From assembly GCA_045660385.1 (NCBI GenBank), contig JAZRDT010000010.1, positions 1 to 24,946 of the forward strand: a stretch of DNA of 24,946 nt, given 5' to 3'. The notes under the pieces are model-generated. The model worked only from the letters and a program-made list of their open reading frames with translations. It searched no databases and was not told where the DNA came from. A program made the position numbers and the translations under genes. Positions 13,329 through 22,200 of the stretch are shown here, in pieces; position 1 is the stretch's first letter, and each line of letters opens with the position of its first letter. This DNA is from UBA1189 sp045660385 (lineage in GTDB: Bacteria; Bacteroidota; Bacteroidia; Bacteroidales; Bacteroidaceae).

Positions 13329-16300
13329 ATGAAACGCCTACAACTATTAGCCCTCGCTCTCTGCATGGCTATCACTTCGCTCTTTGCGCAGCGTAGCTAC
13401 AATTTCAATGCCGTAGCTCTCAATGTGGACGGATTGCCCAATGAAGAAATCAGTGCAATTATTACGACAGTTAATCTTAATCCTGATGGAAAGAACGAAG
13501 TCGGAGCTACTGCATTTTGCGGTATTCTCGCCAATTCGGGCTGGGATATTGTCGGTCTCTCTGAGGACTTTAATTTTCATAGTTACATCACAGCTGCGCC
13601 TGCCAGTACCTACTACAACTTTGGAAAACACTCTGGCAGCATTACCACTAAACTTTCCCAGGCTTTTTCCAGAGCCAAAATTGATGGTTTGGGCATTGCG
13701 GTTGCAAAACGTCTGACGTTCACGGGAGATTCCAATACAGGTCTGCAGGTACAATGGGGTGCAGAATATGGCGGTAGTGGCTTGACTTCTATCGGCGATA
13801 ACGGTGCCGACAACATGATTACTAAAGGTTTCCGCATGTATACTGTTACTTTTGTAGATGGCGTTGCAGTGGATGTTTATGTTCTTCATATGGACGCTGG
13901 TACGGCAGATAGTGATGACGACTACGATAGCAATGGTAAAGATAAGAATATTGTTGCTCGTGAGGCCCAACTCAAGCAGCTTGCTGACTACATCAAGAAC
14001 AACCATAATAGCCGCCCCGTCATTATTATTGGTGACACCAACTGTCGCTATACTCGCGAACAGCTAAAAACTGGCTTTGTTGATTATATAAATGCTGATA
14101 GCCGTTTTACCGTCAAGGACGCTTGGATTGAAAAAATTAGAGAAGGTGTCTATCCTACATATGGTTCATCTTCAATTATGACCGATCAATATGGTCCTCA
14201 AAAAGGTGAGGTCGTTGACAAGATATTCTACATCAATACCACCGAGAGCGATCTCGTGCTCGAAGCCAACAGCTACCTTCACGATACCAGCATTGCTATC
14301 AGTGATCACTATCCCGTGGTTGTTAACTTTACCATTACCGACCCCAATGGCATTCCTCTTACCGATGCCGAGAAGGAGGACAACTGGACATTGGAGGATA
14401 TCGAGAGTGGTGATGCTACCAACAAGCAGCCCACATGGGAAGGAGAGCAGGTGGTGAATGGTACTACCTATTATATGATGAACGTAGGTACTGGTGAATA
14501 TATCAAGTGGGGTGGTGCTTACTATACCGAGGCTGTTGCCGGCAATGGTGGAACTCCTATCACGGCTACTACAACCAATGGTGGCAGTACCTGGCTGTTC
14601 AAGAGCTCAAGAGGTCATCTGGGCTTCCCTGGTAATGGAACGGATATCTATCTTGATGCACCTCAGGATGTTGCATCATGGACCCTCGAGCCCGTTAGTG
14701 GCACCTCATATCAATACCGTATCAAAAGTTCAAATGGCACCTATCTCACTACCACACCTACGGAGGCTCACAAGCCCATCCGAAGAGTGAGCTACAATGC
14801 CAACGATGACAATCAGAAGTGGGTGTTTCTTACCGATGACCGCATCCGTACCGAGATGACCAAGGCCAATGCTGACTACCCCTTCAACTTTACAGCCCTG
14901 TTGAAGTCGGCCGACTTTGACGTCATTGAACTTGAAGATGGATTGACAAAGCAGCACTGGACCAATTTCGATTGGAGCGGAAATCCTCTTGCTGGTAATG
15001 GTCCGTTCAAGGGTACTGGTACAGGTTGGGGCTCCGATCCTATGGCCTATTCTACCTATGCATATGTCAATACCACTTCTGCAGCTACAATGACTCAAGA
15101 CCTGGGCACACTTCCTAATGGTACCTACCAGCTCTCGTTCGAAGGTTTCTATCGTGCGAAGTACAAGACCTCAAGTTCGGGATCTGCCAAGGAGGAGACC
15201 GTATCAGCATCCGTTAAGTTCGGCTCTGCGGGTAGCGTCGCTATCCCTCAGAATACAGGTTCCAATATTGGTGCCGATGTGCATGGCCTCTTCAAGAGCG
15301 ACTCCTATACCACCTCGGGTCAGGTAAATATGTCATCATCAGCCAATGTAGCCTTCTCGGTGGATATGCCTGCTACTACAGGTAAGTCCCGCACCGAAGG
15401 TTGGATTTGTATAGATAACTTCCGTTTGATGTATTATGGTACCGGTGAGGTGGTCATCGACCCTACCATCGCTTACCGTAAGCAGGTCATCGATAAGGTT
15501 AACGAAACCTACGAGAAGGTGATGCAGCTCAATGCAGCCGGTCAGGCCGCCTACGACATCACACCTGTCATCTTCTGCTACAACAATGGCTTTGTCACCT
15601 CTCAGGCTATTGCCGATAAACTTTGTGCGATGGTCGATGCCGCTTACGAGCGCGCTTATGCTGCTCACTTGGCAGCGTTGGAGTCCGATTCGGCCGATGG
15701 TCTCAAGGTGCATTTCACCTTCGAGGATGCAAGCAGCCGAGTGGGTGAGTTTACGGGTAAACTTTACAACAATGCCTCATTCACCACATTAGGCGACCTT
15801 CCCGTGCTCTCGTTGGGCAGCAGCGATGGCTATTTCGATATGGGCTCTTCGGTGGGCGATGTTATTGCCACTCTCGAAGACTTCACCATCTCTACCAATG
15901 TGTATATTCCTACCACGACCTCTTTGTCGGGTAATGGTAATTTCCTCTACACCTTTGCCAACTCAACCGACATCGCCTCTGCGGCCAACGGCTGCATCTT
16001 CTTCCGAGCCGGTGTTTCCGATACCCGCTATGCTATCAGCACCACCCATTGGGGCAATGAGAAGGCACTCACCATCAGTCAGTCGCCCTTCACCGATGGC
16101 GATTGGCACACCATCACCTATCGTCAGGCTGGTGGTCAGGGCGAAATCTACGTCGATGGCAACCTTGCCGTATCGGGCAACATCTCCCTCGAACCGAAGG
16201 ACTTGGGCGCTACCCCCTACAACTTCATCGGCCGTCCCTGCTATGTAGGCGATGCTTACCTCAAGGATGCGATGTATCACGACTTCCGCATCTATAAGGG

Positions 16301-18638
16301 AGCAGTCGACAATGCCACCGTATCAAGTCTCACAGCTAACCTCGATGCCCTCAATACCGCTCTTTATAAGATGCAGATAGCCGCCTTGATGGCCAAGATT
16401 ACTCTCGGTGCCGAGGTGCTCTACGATGATGTGCAACTCTCTACCCAAGGCGAAAATGGCATCACCATTGAGTGGAGCTCTTCCAATGAGTCTGTCGTGA
16501 GTACTTCCGGTAAGGTCGTGCGCCCCGTATATGGCCAGCCCGATGCGCACGTCACCCTTACAGCCACCTTCACCAAGGGCAATGTGAGCGACCAGAAGGT
16601 GTTCGAGGTAGTTGTTCCCGCATGGGAGAAGGACGATGCCGGCAGTGTGCAGGACGACCTCGATGCCATCGTACTCAAAGGTCGTCTTGATAACCTCATG
16701 AGCAACCTCTACCTTCCCGTTAAGGGCCAAAATGGCTCAGCCATCACATGGACCTCCAGCGCACCCGAGTATCTCGATGCCAATGGCGAATTGCTGAAAC
16801 AGGATCCCAATAGTCAGAAGAAGGTGGTACTCACCGCTACTGTCACCAAGGGTACGGCCAGTGCAACCCGAAAGTTTGCCATCAAACTCGCCATCAAGCT
16901 CCCCGCGAAATACTATCTCTTTGCCTACTTCAATGGCAATGACCAGTCGCAAGAGCAAATCTGCTTCGCACTCAGCAAGGATGGTTACAACTACACCCCG
17001 CTCAATGAGGGTAACCCCATCATCAACTCTTCCGATATCGCCAATAAGAAAGCCGTGCGCGACCCCCATATCCTGCGTGGCGTCGATGGTTACTTCTATA
17101 TGGTAGTTACCGACATGCGCTCAAGCGATGGCTGGAGTTCTAACGACGGTTTGGTATTGCTCCGCTCCAAGGATATGGTCAGCTGGAGTCACTCTGCCAT
17201 CGACTTCCCCACCGCATGGCCTCACCGCTTCGATCGTAATTCTCTTACTCAGGTATGGGCACCGCAGACCATCTACGATCCCGAAGAGGATAAGTACATG
17301 GTATACTATGCCATCGGCGAAAGCGGTAAGAACTACATCACCTACTACTCGTATGCCAACGAAGACTTCACCGAGCTTACCGAGCCTCAGGTGCTCTACA
17401 ATCACGGTGGTGACAACACCATCGATGCCGATATCGTGTACTACAACGGTTTGTACCACATGTTCTTCAAGACCGAGGGCCAGGGCAACGGTATCCAGAA
17501 GGCTACCGCCAAGACCCTGCGTGGCGAGTGGACACCCGAGTACAACTACCTGCAGCAGACTACGGCAGCCGTTGAGGGCTCTGGTGTGTTCCGCCTGATC
17601 GATTCCGATACCTGGATATTGATGTACGACTGCTACACCAGCGGCATGTATCAGTACTGCACCAGTACCGACCTGACCAACTTTACCTACAAGTGCAATT
17701 CGGCCAATACCGATATCTTTACTCCGCGTCATGGTACCACGATGACCATCACCAGTGAGGAGGCATGCCGCCTGCTCAATAAGTGGCCCAGTGCATCGAT
17801 GTTCGACATTCCTCTGGAACTCTACGATACCTCCGACGATGATCTCAGCGGTATCGATGGCGAGTACAGCAGTGTCACCATCCATCGCCCCATCAAGGTG
17901 ATGGTCAACGATACCATGCGTGCATGGTCATCTATGGTGTTGCCTGTCGACCTCAAATCCGAGTGGCTTGCTGACTACGAGGTGAAGACGCTCAAATCAT
18001 CTACCTATGATGAGGCTACAGGCAGTCTCAGCCTGCAGTTCGCTACAGTCGAGTCTATGGAGGCCGGTGTGCCCTATATGGTACGCTACATTGCCGATAA
18101 CACCGAGCAGATTGAAAACAATAAGGTTCCCGCCATCTCATTGAACTGGAAGACCTCGGTGAAAACTCAGATGCATGATGCCGAAACGGAACACGTCACC
18201 TTCAAGGGTGTGTATGCCCGTGGTTATGTTCCCGAAGGCGCCTTCTTCATCAGCGACAACGTATTCTATCAAGCAGGATTGCCTCAGACCAATCGCATCA
18301 AGGCCTTCCGTGCCTACATTGAACTCAATAGCGATGTGGCCTCTAAGGTACGTAGCATCAGCTATCGTATGACGGAAGAAGACGATAACGATGACGAAAA
18401 CGAAGGTGGCGATGACAATAATGACGATGACAACAACGGTGATGATAACTCCGGTGGCGATGAAGGCAATGGTGATGACAATGGCAATGTCGACGATTCT
18501 GTAGACTCTTCTACTGCAGTGGTCACCACTGTCGCTATATACAATACTGCTGGCGAACGCCTCGAAACCATGCAGGTGGGCATCAACATCCTGCAGATGA
18601 GCGATGGCTCCATCATTAAAGTTATGGTAAAGGAGTAG
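13329..18638 (+). CDS. Giant secreted multidomain protein: EEP nuclease/phosphatase-like + LamG + GH43-like + T9SS-like tail
   Basis: This has 1769 residues with a signal peptide (MKRLQLLALALCMAITSLFA). Residues about 23-337 form an endonuclease/exonuclease/phosphatase fold with its expected active-site set: Asn32, Glu79 (GLSEDFN), His187/Asp189 (LHMDAG), Asp236/Asn238 (IIIGDTNCR) and Asp326/His327 (ISDHYPV). Next come a lectin-like beta region (about 370-510), a carbohydrate-binding-like module (about 527-704) and LamG/concanavalin-type (about 791-1000). Two atrophied Ig-like domains follow (about 1016-1100 and 1105-1190). A GH43-like five-bladed propeller covers about 1194-1484, with candidate catalytic Asp1245 (VRDPHIL), Asp1366 (TIDADIVYYNG) and Glu1416 (AVEGSGVF). 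The C-terminal module (about 1514-1680), an Asp/Asn/Gly-rich linker (about 1683-1724) and the tail are shared with the next gene. It is probably a surface or secreted glycan-degrading enzyme. The substrate cannot be named, and the role of the EEP domain is open. Confidence 0.85.
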   Translation: MKRLQLLALALCMAITSLFAQRSYNFNAVALNVDGLPNEEISAIITTVNLNPDGKNEVGATAFCGILANSGWDIVGLSEDFNFHSYITAAPASTYYNFGKHSGSITTKLSQAFSRAKIDGLGIAVAKRLTFTGDSNTGLQVQWGAEYGGSGLTSIGDNGADNMITKGFRMYTVTFVDGVAVDVYVLHMDAGTADSDDDYDSNGKDKNIVAREAQLKQLADYIKNNHNSRPVIIIGDTNCRYTREQLKTGFVDYINADSRFTVKDAWIEKIREGVYPTYGSSSIMTDQYGPQKGEVVDKIFYINTTESDLVLEANSYLHDTSIAISDHYPVVVNFTITDPNGIPLTDAEKEDNWTLEDIESGDATNKQPTWEGEQVVNGTTYYMMNVGTGEYIKWGGAYYTEAVAGNGGTPITATTTNGGSTWLFKSSRGHLGFPGNGTDIYLDAPQDVASWTLEPVSGTSYQYRIKSSNGTYLTTTPTEAHKPIRRVSYNANDDNQKWVFLTDDRIRTEMTKANADYPFNFTALLKSADFDVIELEDGLTKQHWTNFDWSGNPLAGNGPFKGTGTGWGSDPMAYSTYAYVNTTSAATMTQDLGTLPNGTYQLSFEGFYRAKYKTSSSGSAKEETVSASVKFGSAGSVAIPQNTGSNIGADVHGLFKSDSYTTSGQVNMSSSANVAFSVDMPATTGKSRTEGWICIDNFRLMYYGTGEVVIDPTIAYRKQVIDKVNETYEKVMQLNAAGQAAYDITPVIFCYNNGFVTSQAIADKLCAMVDAAYERAYAAHLAALESDSADGLKVHFTFEDASSRVGEFTGKLYNNASFTTLGDLPVLSLGSSDGYFDMGSSVGDVIATLEDFTISTNVYIPTTTSLSGNGNFLYTFANSTDIASAANGCIFFRAGVSDTRYAISTTHWGNEKALTISQSPFTDGDWHTITYRQAGGQGEIYVDGNLAVSGNISLEPKDLGATPYNFIGRPCYVGDAYLKDAMYHDFRIYKGAVDNATVSSLTANLDALNTALYKMQIAALMAKITLGAEVLYDDVQLSTQGENGITIEWSSSNESVVSTSGKVVRPVYGQPDAHVTLTATFTKGNVSDQKVFEVVVPAWEKDDAGSVQDDLDAIVLKGRLDNLMSNLYLPVKGQNGSAITWTSSAPEYLDANGELLKQDPNSQKKVVLTATVTKGTASATRKFAIKLAIKLPAKYYLFAYFNGNDQSQEQICFALSKDGYNYTPLNEGNPIINSSDIANKKAVRDPHILRGVDGYFYMVVTDMRSSDGWSSNDGLVLLRSKDMVSWSHSAIDFPTAWPHRFDRNSLTQVWAPQTIYDPEEDKYMVYYAIGESGKNYITYYSYANEDFTELTEPQVLYNHGGDNTIDADIVYYNGLYHMFFKTEGQGNGIQKATAKTLRGEWTPEYNYLQQTTAAVEGSGVFRLIDSDTWILMYDCYTSGMYQYCTSTDLTNFTYKCNSANTDIFTPRHGTTMTITSEEACRLLNKWPSASMFDIPLELYDTSDDDLSGIDGEYSSVTIHRPIKVMVNDTMRAWSSMVLPVDLKSEWLADYEVKTLKSSTYDEATGSLSLQFATVESMEAGVPYMVRYIADNTEQIENNKVPAISLNWKTSVKTQMHDAETEHVTFKGVYARGYVPEGAFFISDNVFYQAGLPQTNRIKAFRAYIELNSDVASKVRSISYRMTEEDDNDDENEGGDDNNDDDNNGDDNSGGDEGNGDDNGNVDDSVDSSTAVVTTVAIYNTAGERLETMQVGINILQMSDGSIIKVMVKE

Positions 18639-18648
18639 CGGTTAATGT

Positions 18649-18687
18649 TGAACCGAAGGTCGACGCCTGCAGGGGCTAAAGTCAATG
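18649..18687 (+). repeat. 39-base direct repeat, copy 1
   Basis: TGAACCGAAGGTCGACGCCT followed by GCAGGGGCTAAAGTCAATG. Copy 2 at 18748-18786 differs at one base (T to C). It starts eleven bases after the stop of the first giant gene. Confidence 0.95.
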
Positions 18688-18709
18688 GTTAATGTTGAAT
18701 GTTGAATGA

Positions 18710-18735
18710 TGAACCTTTAGGTCGCCGGCCGAAGG
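18710..18735 (+). repeat. 26-base dispersed inverted repeat, copy 1
   Basis: This sequence (beginning TGAACCTTTAGGTCGC) recurs in reverse orientation at 24348-24373 with two differences. The two copies bracket the second giant gene. Confidence 0.85.
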
Positions 18736-18747
18736 GAAAGGCAATGA

Positions 18748-18786
18748 TGAACCGAAGGTCGACGCCTGCAGGGGCCAAAGTCAATG
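18748..18786 (+). repeat. 39-base direct repeat, copy 2
   Basis: 38 of 39 bases match copy 1, with a 60-base gap between the copies. Confidence 0.95.
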
Positions 18787-19247
18787 TTGAACCGACGCCA
18801 AACCGAGTGCAATCAAGTTTACTTGGAATTGCCGAGGTGCGAACCGACGAACGCCGACGCGGTGTGAAAGCGTCGGTTGCGACGGCTGCAGGTTTATCAG
18901 CACTAAGGAGTCTCGCTTGCGAGGTTAAGAGTAGAAACAAAGTTTACTTTGATTTTACCAAGCAAGGAGGAGGAAACGCAAGTCGTAAGGAGGAAAAGAC
19001 TGCGTAGCAGGATTACTGTTGACCAAAATAAAAAGAACTAAAATACCCAGACCGTTGACTGTTATACTATCAACCCGATGAAACACGATTTTACGGTATC
19101 ATTTTTTTACCTTTAATTTATAATACCAAAAAGGTTTTCGTTATCGTCATCGTTGCAGCTCGCTGCTCTGACTGTTGATTTTAAAATTATAAAAACCTAA
19201 ATACCCCAGACTATAGACTGTTGTCCGTTGTCTGTTGACTTAAAATT

Positions 19248-22200
19248 ATGAAAAGACTACTTATCATCCTTTTTGCATCTTGTATGCTTATTAGTGCTTT
19301 GGCACAGAGTGTAACCACCGCCAGTAGCTCCATGACGGCCAGTCCGTGGGCACAGCAGGTACCCTTCGATATTGCAGCCGAAGGTCAGAAGTTTAACTTT
19401 GCCACCGGAATGGGTGGCTGGAGCTGGGACTTTTTCGGTTACAAGCAACGCAACTGGGTGGGTGAGAATAACAAGGTGGCTCGTCTGAACTTCTTTGGAC
19501 GTAATAATACCAGTGGTAATCTTGCCTCTTCGCTTTCTGAGGAGCAGTTGAGAACGGGTATCACATGGCAGTTCGGTGATGGTTCTGCGGGTAGCCATAA
19601 TGGTCTGGATACCGATTTGGGTATTATAGCTATCACAGGAGTGAAGGATATCTTGCTTCTGTGCGACATGGATATGCGTGTGCATTTGAATGCCAGCGAT
19701 TGGAAGAATACCAATCGCGTCAACTACTATGTCAACGATATTGCTCTTGCCGTGAAATATATTGAGAGCAAGGGATACAATGTGATATCAGCGGCACCTT
19801 TTAATGAACCCGACCTTGATGCAAACCAAAACTGCGGTAGGAGTTCTTCGGTATACAATATCGTGGCTGCTGCCATGCAGAAGAATCCTACGCTTCAGGG
19901 ACGTGTGTGTGGTCCCAATACATTGAATACAGACTCTGCTGCTACGTGGTATGGTCCCGTAAAGAATAGTGTGGATTTCATCAATACCCATCAGTTGGCC
20001 GGTTCGTTCGATCACCTTATAGAGTTCTGGGAAACAGGCCTTAAGGATGGTAAACGTGGCGCACCCGACGAGATGCACAATGTGCTGGAGGCCATGGTAG
20101 CGATGAACTATGGAGCCGAGTATGGTACATGGTGGGGCTACGAAGGTGTTACTCGTGCAGAGTTCGCCAATATCACAAGCAGTGGTCGTCAGCTTACCTA
20201 TAAAGAAGACATTCCCAATTTTGCTGTTGCCGGTGTGTATCGTTACGACAACGAGGCCGATAAGGCAAAGGCTATTATTGGAACCTCAGAACGTCAAGCT
20301 GTAGCTACCAAGTTTAACTTTATATCGCAAGACCGATTGGCCTACTTCGATGGCTATGGCCCTGCCTACGATTATATGATGGATGTGCCGGGTGGGGCTA
20401 AAGGTAGTTATATGAATGGCCAGACCAATGCCGAGCGCACCATCAATATCTATACGGGTGAGGATGTACCTGTAGAGCCTGTGAATGGCCAATATAAAAT
20501 TGTCAACAAGGCAAGCGGCAAGGTGTTGTCACTTCCTAATGGCGATGCCACCATACGTCAGAGTGTATATCAATGGGCCGATGGCGGATTAGCCAATCAG
20601 ACATGGGATGTATACCCTATAGATAAGAAGAACTCGGCAGATTATAGTTATGTCGTGATTCGCAATGCCAATACCTCTACGTTCCCTCTCTATCTTGATG
20701 CCACAGCATGGGCTATGGATAAGGGAGCCAATGTGAATGTATGGTCCGATGGCGATGCCATAAGCACCCTTCCCAATGGATGGCAGCGTTGGTATCTGGA
20801 CTATGTCGGCGATGGATACTACCACGTTATCAATCATGATACAGGTCTCTATCTGGCTGTCGATGGCGGTAGCACGGCCAACGGTGCAAATGTGTATCAA
20901 TGGGTGAACGATGGAAGCGACAAGCTGCTGTGGAAGTTTGTTCCCACTGACCATGCCATCGATGCTACAGCTCCAGCGACACCTACTGGCCTTATTGCCA
21001 CACCGCAGTCGGGTTCCGTGAAACTCACTTGGGCAGCCAATAGTGATGCCGATATCCATGGCTATATGGTATACCGCTACAATACGGCAGCAGGCATTTG
21101 GGAATGTATCGGTCGCAAGGTGCAGGGCACCGTTTTCCTCGACAATACCTGTCGTAAGGGCCAACCTTTGCGCTACCGTATACGCGCCATTGATGAGGCC
21201 TACAATCTGAGCGAGGCCTCTGCCGAGGTACAATCACAAACAACATCCGATAAGGCTCTCATTGCGCAGTGGATAGGCTTGTCGCTCAAGGATAATACGC
21301 CTAATAAGATGGATGCTGTAACTAATGGCGCAACTTTTACTACCGATAACGATCATTCGGCATTCTCTTTTGATGGATCTGACGACTACTTGAAACTTCC
21401 CTACCATGCGGGTGACATGAAGGAGATGACCTTCGCTGCATGGGTCAAGAGCAGCAGCACCTCTGCTTGGCAGCGTATCTTCGACTTTGGTAACGGCGAA
21501 GGCGAATATCTCTTCCTCACACCCACCAATGGCAGCAAGATGCGTTTCGAGATTAAGAAGGGTGGTGTCACCCAAGGACTCGATGCCACTACTACATTGG
21601 GTACAGGCACTTGGAAGCATGTGGCCGTTACCATTGGCGCCAATGAGGTAGCCATCTATATCAATGGCGTGAAGAATGCCTCTACCACAGGTATCACCCT
21701 GCGTCCCTCCGATGTGGCTCCTGCGATAAGCTATCTCGGTCGTTCGCAGTTTGTTGCCGACCCCGCCTTCAAGGGATTGATGAGTGATGTACGCCTCTAC
21801 AACTATGCACTCTCTGCTGATGAGGTGAAGAATATCTCGTCAGAGATTGTGTCGTCCGAGGGATTTGACATCACAGGTGAGCGTATCCCCTCTATTGCAG
21901 ATAATGTAAACAACTGGACTGTAAGTGGAAGCTGGACTACTTGGACCTCAACGGCCGATGGTAGCGGTTTCTCTTCTCCCTATGTACGAATTGGAACAAG
22001 TGGTACTAGTCGTATATCCAAAACTCTTGACTACCTGCCTGAAGGTAACTATAAACTGAGTGCTGCATGTATGTCGTACTATTACTCTAATGGTATTTTT
22101 GGCATTGGTGCAGGTGAGAAGGATGTTACTGGCGTCACACTCTTCGCCAATAGCAATACCACCACCATCAATACCAAGAGTAACAAAGCCGCCAAAACGC

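Larger units (their letters stand above)
18639..19247. other. Repeat-rich 609-base spacer between the two giant genes
   Basis: No gene is supported. The spacer holds a 39-base direct repeat (18649-18687 and 18748-18786), GTTGAATG words at 18686-18708, and a 26-base sequence found reversed at 24348-24373. It also has a degenerate version of the MITE-like internal module at about 18854-18910 (GCCGACGCGGTGTGAAAGCG). Short palindromes lie at 18824-18835, 18912-18923, 18938-18951 and 19000-19010. Near the second giant gene, two similar 33-base blocks end in GACTGTT (about 19031-19064 and 19190-19223). A TACCTTTA at about 19109-19116 is one base off a -7 box. Confidence 0.7.

Noticed and set aside
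13052..13375. Minus-strand frame of 107 codons overlapping the start of the EEP/GH43 gene
   Set aside because: It covers the promoter and signal-peptide region of the real gene and shows no recognisable protein feature.
18689..19007. Overlapping frames on both strands between the giant genes
   Set aside because: They run through direct repeats and palindromes. No start context or family resemblance is seen.
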